A DNA stretch of 53,700 nt, taken from assembly GCA_017548525.1 (NCBI GenBank), contig JAFYZV010000241.1, positions 1 to 53,700 of the forward strand. The letters run 5' to 3'. The translations under genes and the position numbers were made by a program. The stretch is from Prevotella sp. Its GTDB lineage: Bacteria > Bacteroidota > Bacteroidia > Bacteroidales > Bacteroidaceae. Shown piece by piece: positions 44,301-52,927 of this stretch (its first letter is position 1; every line of letters starts with the position of its first letter). Under the pieces are notes generated by a model. It did not search any database, had not been told where the DNA came from, and saw nothing but the letters and a program-made list of their open reading frames with translations.

Positions 44301-45056
44301 ATGAGAAAACAGATAGCATTTATCATATTGGCAATAGTCATTATGATTCCTCGCACGGCAATGGGAGGTGATTTTCTCGAGGATTTGCAGATGAAAGCTC
44401 GCGTGGGATATAGTATCGGGGCTACGGCTCCCCTTGGTGTTCCCGCCACTATTCGCAGCATTGATTCTTATCGACTCACTCCCTCTTTCATGGCGGGATT
44501 GGATATTGCCTTCCCCCTGAAAGACAAATGGGGCGTGATGACTGGTTTGCATCTTGAGAACAAGGCCATGAATGCAGATGTTACCACGAAGGCTTATCGC
44601 ATGGAATTGCGTAAAGGCAATGAGGTGATTGAAGGTCTTTTCACTGGTCATGTCAAGCAAAAGGTGACGGAATGGATGTTGACATTGCCCATCATGGGTA
44701 CTTGTCAATTGGGCGGTAAAGTCCAACTAAAGGCTGGTCCATACCTCTCGTTGTTGCTTAACAAAGATTTCAGCGGTATTGCCTCCGACGGTTATCTGCG
44801 GCAAGGCGACCCCACGGGACCCAAGATTATCATAGGTGCCAAGGAAGGAGAATGGGCGACCTACGACTTCAGCGATGAGATGCGCCGTTTCCAATTCGGC
44901 ATGGCGGCTGGCGTAGACTGGCAAGTACACAAGAGGCTTGGCGTATCGGCAGACCTAAGCTGGGGTCTCACGGGTATTTTCAAGAGCAGTTTCAAAACCG
45001 TAGAGCAGACGCTCTATCCCATCTATGGCACCATCGGCATTTACTACAAATTGTGA
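44301..45056 (+). CDS. Outer-membrane beta-barrel (porin family) protein
   Basis: 251 residues. The signal peptide is followed by ARVGYSIGATAPLGVPATI and repeating barrel strands (WGVMTGLHLENKAMNADVTT, MAAGVDWQVHKRLGVSADLS) and the ending YGTIGIYYKL. This pattern fits the PorT-like or OMP_b-brl group of small eight-stranded barrels. It lies 12 bases after the PCMD gene and is likely part of the same transcript. No specific function can be given. Confidence 0.75.
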   Translation: MRKQIAFIILAIVIMIPRTAMGGDFLEDLQMKARVGYSIGATAPLGVPATIRSIDSYRLTPSFMAGLDIAFPLKDKWGVMTGLHLENKAMNADVTTKAYRMELRKGNEVIEGLFTGHVKQKVTEWMLTLPIMGTCQLGGKVQLKAGPYLSLLLNKDFSGIASDGYLRQGDPTGPKIIIGAKEGEWATYDFSDEMRRFQFGMAAGVDWQVHKRLGVSADLSWGLTGIFKSSFKTVEQTLYPIYGTIGIYYKL

Positions 45057-45087
45057 TTTCCTTCAATCGTCTAAACATAGTTAAAAT

Positions 45088-45843
45088 ATGAACATAAAAA
45101 TCCATACTCCCAAGTCTCTTAAGTCGGGTAGCGGAATGGCGACCACCAAGCAGTTCCTGCTGTCGCTCATAGCCACCACCATCTCCATCATACTCACTTT
45201 TGGTACTCACGCTTGGGTGGACAATCGGAAGAAGGAGGAAGCCAAGCGCGAGATGGTAATGATGATACTCTACGACCTCTCGAACTCCTTGGAACAGATA
45301 CAAGGGGCAGACTCCATACTTCGCAAGGGGCTTGATCAGCAAGTCGCCATCGCTGCAAACCCCGAGTTGCTAACCCAGAATCCCTTTACGTTCACTCGAT
45401 TCGTTCCCAACATCGAATATACCGAGACCGTGGAACACATTTTTTCGACGAACATCGAGACCATCAATACCATCGGCAATGTGTTTTTCGCTGAGAATGT
45501 TTCCGACTTGTACCGATTGAGGAGAAACTATAAAACGGAGATTTGCGACGAATTCCACAAAGACTTAGAGAAGTCTCAGGGCTTCAAGGATTATGACGAT
45601 GCCATGAACATTGGATATGCCATGTACGTCTTCCAAAGTAGCATGATTTGTGCCGAAATGGAGGAGAAGATTACCCAGTGCAAGCAAATGATGCACATTA
45701 GCGAAAAGGCTTTGGAGACATATCACAAGAAACGCAATGACATAACGAACTCTTCCAAGGCAGACAGCACCATCAATAAGTTGACGGATGAGTTACGACA
45801 CAACTACGAACGTCTGAAGAGAACAATGGAGAAAGCAAAATAA
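45088..45843 (+). CDS. Single-span membrane protein with helical periplasmic region
   Basis: 251 residues. One transmembrane helix (about 22-42, FLLSLIATTISIILTFGTHA) follows a basic N-terminus, then a long, mostly helical and charged part with probable coiled coils (EEAKREMVMMILYDLSNSLE; LTDELRHNYERLKRTMEKAK). It resembles the Bacteroidetes DUF6090-type proteins of unknown role. The start at 45088 is the first ATG after the barrel gene, 31 bases away. The next gene follows after three bases. Confidence 0.65.
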   Translation: MNIKIHTPKSLKSGSGMATTKQFLLSLIATTISIILTFGTHAWVDNRKKEEAKREMVMMILYDLSNSLEQIQGADSILRKGLDQQVAIAANPELLTQNPFTFTRFVPNIEYTETVEHIFSTNIETINTIGNVFFAENVSDLYRLRRNYKTEICDEFHKDLEKSQGFKDYDDAMNIGYAMYVFQSSMICAEMEEKITQCKQMMHISEKALETYHKKRNDITNSSKADSTINKLTDELRHNYERLKRTMEKAK

Positions 45844-45846
45844 TGA

Positions 45847-46614
45847 ATGAAAACGATTAAACAATCAATTATGAACCATGTAGTTAGAATTTGGATGCTC
45901 GCCGCCATCCTCACCCTCTGCGGCGCAAAGAGTGCAAACGCACAAGTGATGAAAGCCGCTGACTTGGAAAAATATGCCAAGCAACGCTATGGTGACAAGT
46001 GGCTTGACGCTGCTGCCAACCTCGCCAGCGGATTGACGCTCGACAAGAACGAGTCGTTGACCTACCAACAAGTGATTGAAGCCCCTGGCAAGACCAAGCA
46101 GCAACTTTATGTGGCACTGAATTACTGGGCAACGGCAACTTTCCAGGACAAGACAGCGATTACCCTTAACGACAAGGAGGCGGGATGTATCATCATCACG
46201 TCTACCATCCTTGACATTGCCCGCCATATAGGTACCCTTAAGAAGTACGCAGTGAACATCACCCCCGTGATTCGCATCGATATTAAGGACGAGAGAATAC
46301 GTGTCACCTACACCGTACAAAACTACGACATCCTGTCGGACATTAGTGCGGGCTGGCTGACATTTGGGCTTGGCGATGAAGACAAAGCCCTGTTCGGCGA
46401 CTCGAAGCGAAAAAAGGATGACAAGACCAACGCCTTCCTCTATGATGAGCATTGGGAGATAGCCCGCCACTACCCCTTCGTGGAGAAGGATGCTCAGAAA
46501 CGCACATGCGCCAAGGCTCTCGTCATGACCCATGCCTACTCCAATGCCGTGATGGACAAGATCGAAGAGGCGGTCAAGAATGGTATCGTCGGTAATGAGG
46601 ATGATGATTGGTGA
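45847..46614 (+). CDS. DUF4468-type secreted protein
   Basis: 255 residues; a second possible start at 45871 gives a more usual signal peptide (MNHVVRIWMLAAILTLCG, ending ANAQ). The central region (SLTYQQVIEAPGKTKQQLYV, then TLNDKEAGCIIIT and RVTYTVQNYDI) fits DUF4468, a TBP-like fold found in Bacteroidetes envelope proteins. The C-terminal 80 residues are charged. The role is unknown. It starts three bases after the preceding gene, so coupling is likely. Confidence 0.7.
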   Translation: MKTIKQSIMNHVVRIWMLAAILTLCGAKSANAQVMKAADLEKYAKQRYGDKWLDAAANLASGLTLDKNESLTYQQVIEAPGKTKQQLYVALNYWATATFQDKTAITLNDKEAGCIIITSTILDIARHIGTLKKYAVNITPVIRIDIKDERIRVTYTVQNYDILSDISAGWLTFGLGDEDKALFGDSKRKKDDKTNAFLYDEHWEIARHYPFVEKDAQKRTCAKALVMTHAYSNAVMDKIEEAVKNGIVGNEDDDW

Positions 46615-46654
46615 TTGTTTTGTGAATGTTTCTAAATACACATAAGATTAATAG

Positions 46655-47341
46655 ATGTTTAAATGCGAAAAAATGAAAAGTAAAGTATTAGGGATGCTTG
46701 CCGCCATCCTGTTTTGCGGCACACTGAATGTTCAAGCACAGTATTATGACCACAAGCATGAAGTAGGTATCAGCATCGGTGGAGGAGCGAACACGCAAAT
46801 CATTGGTGGATTGGCAGACATCATGGAGGTGGCAGTTGATGAGATGGTGTCACGTGCGATAACAGCTGGACAAGTTGGAGGTCACTATTCGTATAGCGAT
46901 AAATCGGAATTTCCCGCTCTCTCCGTGGAATATTATTATCGTTTGAGTAAGGTTGTCGGCATCGGTGGATTTCTCGCTTACAATGACCTGAAACGTGACA
47001 TGTATATTGACTACCAAGATGCGCAAGGCAAAAAGACCAGAAGTGATAAGGTGGGCGTGGCAAAACGATCCAACTTCTCCATTATCCCAGCCGTGAAAAT
47101 CGACTACCTTCGCAAGAAGAACTTCGGTATGTACACGAAGTTTGGTTTTGGATTGAGCATGATGTACGAGAAACAGAAAGACGATGAGGTGGGCGAGGTT
47201 TATAGCCATACAGATTACAATGTCAACTTTCAGGCTTCTCTCCTCGGCATCGAGGCTGGTTCCCCTAAGCTCCGTGGGTTCTTAGAGCTTGGTGTAGGTG
47301 AGCAAGGTCTCGCACTTATCGGTGCAAGATATAAGTTCTAA
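46655..47341 (+). CDS. Predicted outer-membrane beta-barrel protein
   Basis: 228 residues from 46655, or 222 from the ATG at 46673, which gives a cleaner signal peptide (MKSKVLGMLAAILFCG, ending VQAQ). Barrel strands include HEVGISIGGGANTQIIGGLA, FPALSVEYYYRLSKVVGIGG and MYTKFGFGLSMMYEKQ, and the end is LIGARYKF. The signal region is nearly the same as those at 38501 and 45888, although the mature proteins differ. Family not recognised beyond small barrel. Confidence 0.7.
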   Translation: MFKCEKMKSKVLGMLAAILFCGTLNVQAQYYDHKHEVGISIGGGANTQIIGGLADIMEVAVDEMVSRAITAGQVGGHYSYSDKSEFPALSVEYYYRLSKVVGIGGFLAYNDLKRDMYIDYQDAQGKKTRSDKVGVAKRSNFSIIPAVKIDYLRKKNFGMYTKFGFGLSMMYEKQKDDEVGEVYSHTDYNVNFQASLLGIEAGSPKLRGFLELGVGEQGLALIGARYKF

Positions 47342-47377
47342 TTATTTTTATTAACTTTATTAAATGTATAATTGATT

Positions 47378-47683
47378 ATGAAGAAAGTTTTTTTTAGTAC
47401 AATGTTCGTTTGTGCAACATTGATGTTGTCTTCCTGCTATGTACAGGAAGTGAATGTAGGTATGGCAGAGTCAGACCAAGCCATCCAAGTGGCAAAAGTG
47501 AAAAACCAGCAGTTCATCGGAGGTCTCGTCCCAAAGACACAAGACAAGGCAGAGAATTATGTGCAAGACACCAAGCATTTCCGCATGAAGACCGTGCAGA
47601 CCTTCTGGGATGGATTCCTCACAGGACTCACTTTTGGAATCTACGCCCCATCCACAACGTATTATTATAAACCTGCTAAGTAA
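47378..47683 (+). CDS. Bor-like small lipoprotein
   Basis: 101 residues from ATG 47378 (a TTG at 47372 is in frame). The lipobox LMLSSC gives a lipidated cysteine at about residue 20. The C-terminal FWDGFLTGLTFGIYAPSTTY resembles the lambda Bor / Iss family, whose members are outer-membrane lipoproteins linked to serum resistance in enterobacteria. The Bacteroidetes forms have no proven function. It sits between two barrel genes, eight bases before the second. Confidence 0.7.
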   Translation: MKKVFFSTMFVCATLMLSSCYVQEVNVGMAESDQAIQVAKVKNQQFIGGLVPKTQDKAENYVQDTKHFRMKTVQTFWDGFLTGLTFGIYAPSTTYYYKPAK

Positions 47684-47691
47684 GAAAGAAC

Positions 47692-48390
47692 ATGAAAAAG
47701 TTAATAATGATCACTGCCATGATGGTGGCAACATTAAGTGTTAGCGCACAGTATGAACCGGGAACATGGTCTATCATGCCCAAAGTAGGTGTCAACGTGG
47801 CATCGATGACCAATGCGGAGAGCTTGCCTATAACGGGTGCTACCAACCTTGATAAGCAACCTTTGGGCGGAAGCCTCGTTGGTGTGGAGATGGAATACCA
47901 GTTGACAAATATGTTCAGCTTATCGGCTGGTCTCCATTTCTCGGAGCAAGGTCAGGGATGGAAGAATTTCAAGGGAACCATCGATGGCCAAAACATGGAA
48001 ATCAAAGACCCCAAGTTGGATTTGGAATATTTTAACATTCCCATTCTTGCCAACGTCTATCTGTATAAGGGGCTTGCCATCAAGGCGGGTGTGCAGTTTG
48101 GCTTCTTGACCGGTGCCAACATGAAAATGACCGAAGAGAGCAAGGTGGACTTAGGCGATGGTACCAAGAGGGATATGACCATAGACACCACCCTCGAAAT
48201 GAAAGACGATTGCAAGAAGACGGATATCTCCATCCCCATCGGCATTTCATACGAGTTTAACAACCACTTGGTGTTGGACGCCCGTTACAATCTTGGCTTG
48301 AGCAAGATTAACAAGGAGAGCGTTTCTGGCGAGAAAGACACCAAGAACAGCGTGTTTAGCCTAACTCTCGGTTACAAGATTGGTCTCTAA
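47692..48390 (+). CDS. Outer-membrane beta-barrel protein, paralogue of 49179-49850
   Basis: 232 residues with signal peptide (to VSAQ), starting QYEPGTWSIMPKVGVNVASM. Strands such as VGVEMEYQLTNMFSLSAGLH and ISIPIGISYEFNNHLVLDAR match the porin-family small barrels, and it ends LTLGYKIGL. It shares the same framework with the protein at 49179-49850 (EGTWS, GAEVEYQMTDNFSLAAGV, VSIPIGLSYEFDNHAV), so the two arose by duplication and flank the gene at 48560. Confidence 0.8.
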   Translation: MKKLIMITAMMVATLSVSAQYEPGTWSIMPKVGVNVASMTNAESLPITGATNLDKQPLGGSLVGVEMEYQLTNMFSLSAGLHFSEQGQGWKNFKGTIDGQNMEIKDPKLDLEYFNIPILANVYLYKGLAIKAGVQFGFLTGANMKMTEESKVDLGDGTKRDMTIDTTLEMKDDCKKTDISIPIGISYEFNNHLVLDARYNLGLSKINKESVSGEKDTKNSVFSLTLGYKIGL

Positions 48391-48436
48391 ACGTCTTCTT
48401 GACAAGTCAACGAATGACGTTTGAATGTATGATAAT

Positions 48437-48503
48437 GACAAAAATCTTCAAGAATCTAACGCGAAAACAGAATATTTACGGGCAATTTTTGAAGATTTTT
48501 GTC
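48437..48503. repeat. Perfect 15-bp inverted repeat between the barrel gene and 48560
   Basis: GACAAAAATCTTCAA (48437-48451) pairs with TTGAAGATTTTTGTC (48489-48503); allowing one bulge the arms extend to about 22 bp. The spacer is 37 nt. It could end the upstream transcript or regulate the downstream gene. Confidence 0.55.
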
Positions 48504-48559
48504 TTATCAAACTCCAAGGATCATATCAAGATGTATATTATTAATTTGTTGCTTTTTTT

Positions 48560-49147
48560 ATGAAAATAAGAGTCTTTTGGATAACAACCCTACTTTTGGC
48601 GATGCTTGCCCTGCCCACCTTGGCGCAGACAAGCCTCGTGGGGCGCGTCTATAAAAACGACAATATCCTGAAAAAGGAATTAGACGACGCTACCAAGGAT
48701 GCGAGCAAGAAGTTTGCCGAGGCTAAAGCTGAGGCGGTTGCCAAGAAGGAAAAGGAGAAGGGACGCAAGCTCACTGCCGCCGAGACTGCCGAGATCGACA
48801 AGGAAATCAAGAAAGCACAGGCAACGTTGGAAGCACTGAAGAAGGGCATGAAGACCTCCATCAGTTTTACTTTCAAGACCGCAGACCATGCGGTGATGAG
48901 CGTGGACATGTCGATTAGCGATGATGCCATGAAAGCCGCTGGCATCGGATGGCTCAAGCGAAAGGCGATGAAGGCGGCGATGGCCATTGCTCCCTCGTCG
49001 CAAAAAGTGTCGTATGTCATCCAAGGCGACCTCGTCATCTGTAGCGATGGCAAGGAGAAGGACACCCTGCGCCTGAGCAAGGACAGGCAGTTCATCTATG
49101 GTAAGATGGACGAGAAGACACCCTTCACCCTCAAACGCACGAAATGA
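48560..49147 (+). CDS. Secreted protein with helical, lysine/alanine-rich domain; family not recognised
   Basis: 195 residues with a signal peptide (to TLAQ). Residues about 25-100 are strongly helical and rich in A, K and E (FAEAKAEAVAKKEKEKGRKL), a likely coiled coil. The C-terminal half has strands (SISFTFKTADHAVMSVDMSI, VSYVIQGDLVICSD) and resembles the lipocalin-like tail of DUF4923-type proteins, a family present at the right edge of this window, but I cannot confirm that. It lies between two paralogous barrel genes. Confidence 0.65.
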   Translation: MKIRVFWITTLLLAMLALPTLAQTSLVGRVYKNDNILKKELDDATKDASKKFAEAKAEAVAKKEKEKGRKLTAAETAEIDKEIKKAQATLEALKKGMKTSISFTFKTADHAVMSVDMSISDDAMKAAGIGWLKRKAMKAAMAIAPSSQKVSYVIQGDLVICSDGKEKDTLRLSKDRQFIYGKMDEKTPFTLKRTK

Positions 49148-49178
49148 GAGACTTTAACGATACGAACAAACGATCAAG

Positions 49179-49850
49179 ATGAAGAAATTATTTTGGATGG
49201 CACTCGCCATCATCACGACCATCGGTGCCAAGGCACAGTATCGCGAAGGCACTTGGTCGCTACAACCCAAACTCGGTATGGTGTTATCCACCTTGACCAA
49301 TATGCCCAAACTTAGTGCCACGGAAGATGTGGATCTTGACAAGACCTTCTTCTTTGGCTACCAGATTGGTGCGGAAGTGGAGTACCAAATGACCGACAAC
49401 TTCAGCCTCGCCGCAGGCGTCAACTATACGTCGCAGGGCAGCAACTGGAAGGATTACAAGAGCCCTGCCATCTCCGTTGACGACTGTAAGATTGATTTGG
49501 GTTATGTCAACCTGCCCGTACTCGCCAATTACTATCTCCTCGATGGACTCGCCGTCAAGGCGGGAGTGCAGTTGGGCGTGATGGTCAACGCCAAGTTCAA
49601 GGGCATCATTGAGGTGGCAGACCCCGTCGGGCGAATCCCTTTGCTGCTCGACGATAACTATATGGACGACTGCAACAAGTTGGATGTTTCTATCCCCATT
49701 GGCTTGTCGTATGAGTTTGACAACCATGCTGTTGTCGAAACCCGCTACAACCTCGGCTTGACACATATCAACAAAACAGACCTTCTCGGCGAGAAGGGCA
49801 TGAACAACTGCGTACTCGTCATCTCCTTCGGATATAAGATGAAACTTTAA
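49179..49850 (+). CDS. Outer-membrane beta-barrel protein, paralogue of 47692-48390
   Basis: 223 residues with a signal peptide (to AKAQ), then YREGTWSLQPKLGMVLSTLT. It follows the same strand order as the protein at 47692 and ends VISFGYKMKL. The loops differ: this one has IIEVADPVGRIPLLLDDNYM where the other has a charged loop, so surface exposure probably drives divergence. It starts 31 bases after the gene at 48560. Confidence 0.8.
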   Translation: MKKLFWMALAIITTIGAKAQYREGTWSLQPKLGMVLSTLTNMPKLSATEDVDLDKTFFFGYQIGAEVEYQMTDNFSLAAGVNYTSQGSNWKDYKSPAISVDDCKIDLGYVNLPVLANYYLLDGLAVKAGVQLGVMVNAKFKGIIEVADPVGRIPLLLDDNYMDDCNKLDVSIPIGLSYEFDNHAVVETRYNLGLTHINKTDLLGEKGMNNCVLVISFGYKMKL

Positions 49851-50098
49851 GGTCACCTATGGCCCTCACGGCACTCTACGATATTGAGACGTTCATCCAC
49901 CGAATCACCAGTCTTTAATGCTCACGTGGGCATTCGCCGTCAGTAGGTGTATGGTTCACGTTTCGTATATGTCGCATATGTTATTTGCGTTTACCGCAAC
50001 TCCAAGTTACATTCCATACGTATATGGTTTACTAATGATAGGATGGGGTGGTTAAGTCATGCCTCTATGCGTCTCTGATGGTTAAAACAAACGAAAGA
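49851..50098. other. Gene-free gap with a divergent copy of the 8135-8165 motif
   Basis: No supported gene. A hairpin AATGC-GCATT lies at 49917-49934. The 31-nt string at 49965-49995 matches 8135-8165 in about 24 positions (both read TATATGT-GCATAT-ATTTG-TTTACC). A short stem CCATA-CGTA-TATGG follows at 50014-50027. Confidence 0.5.
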
Positions 50099-50130
50099 TT
50101 TGAGTATTTCAGAGATTTGTTTTACTTTTG
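50099..50130 (+). promoter_or_regulatory. Promoter of the acid phosphatase gene
   Basis: The -33 TTTG (50099-50102) and -7 TACTTTTG (50123-50130) are exactly 20 nt apart. The first start codon is 133 bases downstream, so the transcript has an unusually long leader of about 125 nt without a recognised riboswitch. Confidence 0.7.
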
Positions 50131-50263
50131 CATTCGATGTTGGGTTGTTCTCTCCCGTAAGCTTTGAGGCTGGTACATCACAGTCTTGCGCCATGGTGGT
50201 GTAAGGTATGGGCGAGCAGGATATTTATCCAGTGAGTGAAAGGTAAGAAGAGAAAAGTGAAAA

Positions 50264-51139
50264 ATGAATATAAATCAGACGAAGAACATGAAGAAGTTTT
50301 TATCAATGGCAGTAGTCGCCATGATGACTACCATGAGTGTTTATGCACAGGACGAGACTGTACAAGTGTATTTTGAACTCAACCAGTTGCCCAAGCTGAT
50401 TGACATCATGCCCGAACCACCCGCCTTCGACAGCCCGGAGTTTGCCAACGACGTGGTGCGCTATGGCTGGGGCAAGCAGCAACGACAAGACCCCGACCGT
50501 GTGGCACTCGCCATCGCCGATGCCGAATGGGACGACCATGCCAAGCTCTTCCTGCAATGGAAGGATGCCTTCGGACTGGAAATCAACGAGACCAACACAC
50601 CAGAGATATGGAAATTGTTGGAGACAAGCCTTGCCACCACCGACCCGATGCGCAAGGAGACCAAGGCTTATTATCATCGTCAGCGTCCCTTTGAGCGATT
50701 CGATGACTCAATGCCGTCACATGAGGAGGACGATTTGCGCGGCGAGGGCAGCTACCCCTCAGGGCATAGCCTACGCGGATGGGGTATCTCTCTGCTCCTG
50801 GCACAGATAGCTCCACAGCGCGCAGAAGCAATCTTCAGCCGAGGTTGGGACTATTGCAACAGCCGCGTTATCGTGGGAGCACACTGGCAGAGCGATGTCG
50901 ATGCCAGCCGCACGGCAGCCAGCATCGGCTTCTGTGCACTACAGGGGAGCGAGGCATTCATCGCCCAGATGAAGAAGGCTCAGGCAGAATATGCCGAGAA
51001 GACCCAGCAGCCCGTAGGTGTCAAAGCCTCTGTCATCGAGCATCCCGCTACCCGTGCCCACCGTCTTGATGGCATTTCCGCCGAAGAGACTTCCCACGGC
51101 ATCGTCATTGAAGGCGATCAGAAGGTGGTGAGGAAATAA
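50264..51139 (+). CDS. Class A acid phosphatase-like PAP2 protein
   Basis: 291 residues; a start at 50288 (MKKFLSMAVVAMMTTMSVYA) gives a cleaner signal peptide. The PAP2 motifs are those of class A non-specific acid phosphatases: YYHRQRPFERF, GSYPSGHSLRGWG and NSRVIVGAHWQSDVDASR. It is soluble and periplasmic by prediction and would release phosphate from small organic esters. The last 35 residues are an extension. It is the second PAP2 protein of this stretch and unlike the first has no barrel domain. Confidence 0.88.
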   Translation: MNINQTKNMKKFLSMAVVAMMTTMSVYAQDETVQVYFELNQLPKLIDIMPEPPAFDSPEFANDVVRYGWGKQQRQDPDRVALAIADAEWDDHAKLFLQWKDAFGLEINETNTPEIWKLLETSLATTDPMRKETKAYYHRQRPFERFDDSMPSHEEDDLRGEGSYPSGHSLRGWGISLLLAQIAPQRAEAIFSRGWDYCNSRVIVGAHWQSDVDASRTAASIGFCALQGSEAFIAQMKKAQAEYAEKTQQPVGVKASVIEHPATRAHRLDGISAEETSHGIVIEGDQKVVRK

Positions 51140-51158
51140 AGATAAATTACGGGATTAT

Positions 51159-51190
51159 TTTGGATGTTTCGGGAATAGTTCGTATTTTTG
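51159..51190 (+). promoter_or_regulatory. Promoter of the gene at 51271
   Basis: The -33 TTTG (51159-51162) and -7 TATTTTTG (51183-51190) have the 20-nt spacing. The ATG at 51271 is 80 bases downstream. Confidence 0.65.
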
Positions 51191-51270
51191 TGGCGTTATG
51201 ACAGATGTTGATACCTGCCACACACAAAATATGTATGAGTAAACATAAAATAATGTAATATATTATTATA

Positions 51271-52020
51271 ATGAAGAAATCAGTATTAACTCTCATCATG
51301 GCAGTAATGATAACTGCCAATGTCTCCGCACAATGTGGAGAAAGCCAGTGGACATTTAACACGCGGGCTTGGACAACCAATTACTGGACATCGCTCATCT
51401 TCACAGCGGCGGAACAGCTCGTCAAGAATTTCGCCTTTGATGGCAACGAGTGTGACTCGTTGTGGGGTGAACGGCTGCTGCCCGACCCTGACTTGGTGTT
51501 CCCCATCGGCATGGGCAAAAAGGGGTTTGATGACCCATACAAGATCTTTGGTCCCTACCACCGTGCTTTTGGCAACCCCATCAAGCACATTGGAGACTAT
51601 GGTATCGGTATGGATGTGTCGTTCCATCCGTCTGTCGTCGGTTTCTATGCTGGCGCGTATTTCAAGAGTCAAGAGATTGTTTTTAAGGAAACCAATACCA
51701 ACTTGCGTGGTTTCTATTTCCAGCCACGGGCAGGACTGGTTATTGGCAAACCCAGTGGAACGTTTGAAGCGGGCGTTTTTTATGACGTGTTGACAGGATG
51801 CGGTGGTACCATGGTAGGCAAGGATAAGGATATGCTGAAGGGTGGACTGGGTTTGGACTTCGCACTCTCGTCTTCCGATAGGAGTGAAAAGACGAAGTAT
51901 CTGTTGCAATTCTCCATGCCGCTACACAACTTCCTCAATCCTGACAACTCCAATCCTGCTGTGAATGGGAAGAAACGCAAGGTGGGTTATATCATGCTCA
52001 CGCAGCGTGTGCGCTTGTAA
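51271..52020 (+). CDS. Secreted, barrel-like protein of unknown family
   Basis: 249 residues with a signal peptide (to VSAQ). The mature sequence has strands such as DYGIGMDVSFHPSVVGFYAG, FYFQPRAGLVIGKPSGTFEA and KVGYIMLTQRVRL, consistent with an outer-membrane barrel, but the family is not recognised. A two-cysteine start (SAQCGESQW; later NECDSLWG) could form a disulphide. It has its own promoter and lies 21 bases before the SIMPL gene. Confidence 0.65.
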   Translation: MKKSVLTLIMAVMITANVSAQCGESQWTFNTRAWTTNYWTSLIFTAAEQLVKNFAFDGNECDSLWGERLLPDPDLVFPIGMGKKGFDDPYKIFGPYHRAFGNPIKHIGDYGIGMDVSFHPSVVGFYAGAYFKSQEIVFKETNTNLRGFYFQPRAGLVIGKPSGTFEAGVFYDVLTGCGGTMVGKDKDMLKGGLGLDFALSSSDRSEKTKYLLQFSMPLHNFLNPDNSNPAVNGKKRKVGYIMLTQRVRL

Positions 52021-52041
52021 AAATCTATTTTTGTTGTAAAC

Positions 52042-52746
52042 ATGAAACAGAAGGAAATTATCTCCGCAGCCCTCATCGCATTGAGCATCTTTGCCTTGGG
52101 CTGGTTTATCAAGGCGGGCATCGACAACATTGTCAACAAGGACCGCAAGGTGAACGTGAAGGGATTGGCGGAGCAGGAAGTGGAAGCCGACAAGGTGACG
52201 TGGCCCATCGTGTCGAAAGAGGTGGGTAACGACTTGGGAGGACTCTACGAGAGCATTGGTAGCACACAGGCGAAGATCAAGGCGTTCCTGTTGCGTAGCG
52301 GTATCAAGGAGCAGGAACTATCGATCAATCCCCCGTCGGTGGTGGACATGACCGCCCGCGAGTATGGCGACAGAAACATGCCGTACCGCTATATCGTCAC
52401 GTCTGTCATCACCGTCACATCCAAGAATGTCAAGCAGGTGCGAGAGATTATCGCTCGGCAAGGCGACTTGCTCAAAGAGGGAGTAGCCGTCGTGGATGGT
52501 GGATACGAGAACCCCATCAAGTATGAATACGTCTCTTTCATGGAGATGAAGCCCAAAATGATGCAGGAGGCTATCGAGAATGCCGAGAAAACTGCCCAGC
52601 AGTTCGCCGAAAACTCTCACTCGAAACTCAACAAGATTGTCAGTGCAGACCAAGGACAATTCTCCATCGATGACCGCGATTCCAATACGCCGTGGATTAA
52701 GAAAGTGAGAGTGGTGACAACAGTTACCTATTCCCTGAAAGATTGA
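52042..52746 (+). CDS. SIMPL domain protein
   Basis: 234 residues with an N-terminal membrane anchor (about 5-25, [20 protein letters not shown]). The body fits the SIMPL/YggE family: [20 protein letters not shown] at the start of the domain, the [16 protein letters not shown] segment and [21 protein letters not shown] in the helix. Family members have been tied to oxidative stress or kinase signalling, but no reaction is known. A terminator follows 16 bases after the stop. Confidence 0.85.
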   Translation: MKQKEIISAALIALSIFALGWFIKAGIDNIVNKDRKVNVKGLAEQEVEADKVTWPIVSKEVGNDLGGLYESIGSTQAKIKAFLLRSGIKEQELSINPPSVVDMTAREYGDRNMPYRYIVTSVITVTSKNVKQVREIIARQGDLLKEGVAVVDGGYENPIKYEYVSFMEMKPKMMQEAIENAEKTAQQFAENSHSKLNKIVSADQGQFSIDDRDSNTPWIKKVRVVTTVTYSLKD

Positions 52747-52761
52747 GTCAGCTACATACGC

Positions 52762-52792
52762 AAAGAGAGCCATTATCCCAGTGGCTCTCTTT
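52762..52792 (+). terminator. Rho-independent terminator after the SIMPL gene
   Basis: AAAGAGAGCCA (52762-52772) and TGGCTCTCTTT (52782-52792) form a perfect 11-bp stem with a 9-nt loop. It closes the plus-strand envelope gene run. Confidence 0.8.
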
Positions 52793-52927
52793 GATTTGTT
52801 TCTATGTGTCTTGTACTTGTGTATAACGCCTTTGAACATAAAACGCTCATAGGCAACAGTTACTAAGCTGTTAAACACGCTAATGAACCAATGAAGATAT
52901 GGGAAATAGCCTTTAATTATTAAATCC

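Noticed and set aside
45865..46641. 258-codon minus-strand frame opposite the DUF4468 gene.
   Set aside because: It covers the same bases as a gene with a good signal peptide and a recognisable domain, and it lacks a promoter or a domain.
50131..50263. Riboswitch in the long leader of the acid phosphatase gene.
   Set aside because: I could not match it to any known riboswitch consensus and saw no clear stem plus terminator or anti-terminator pair.
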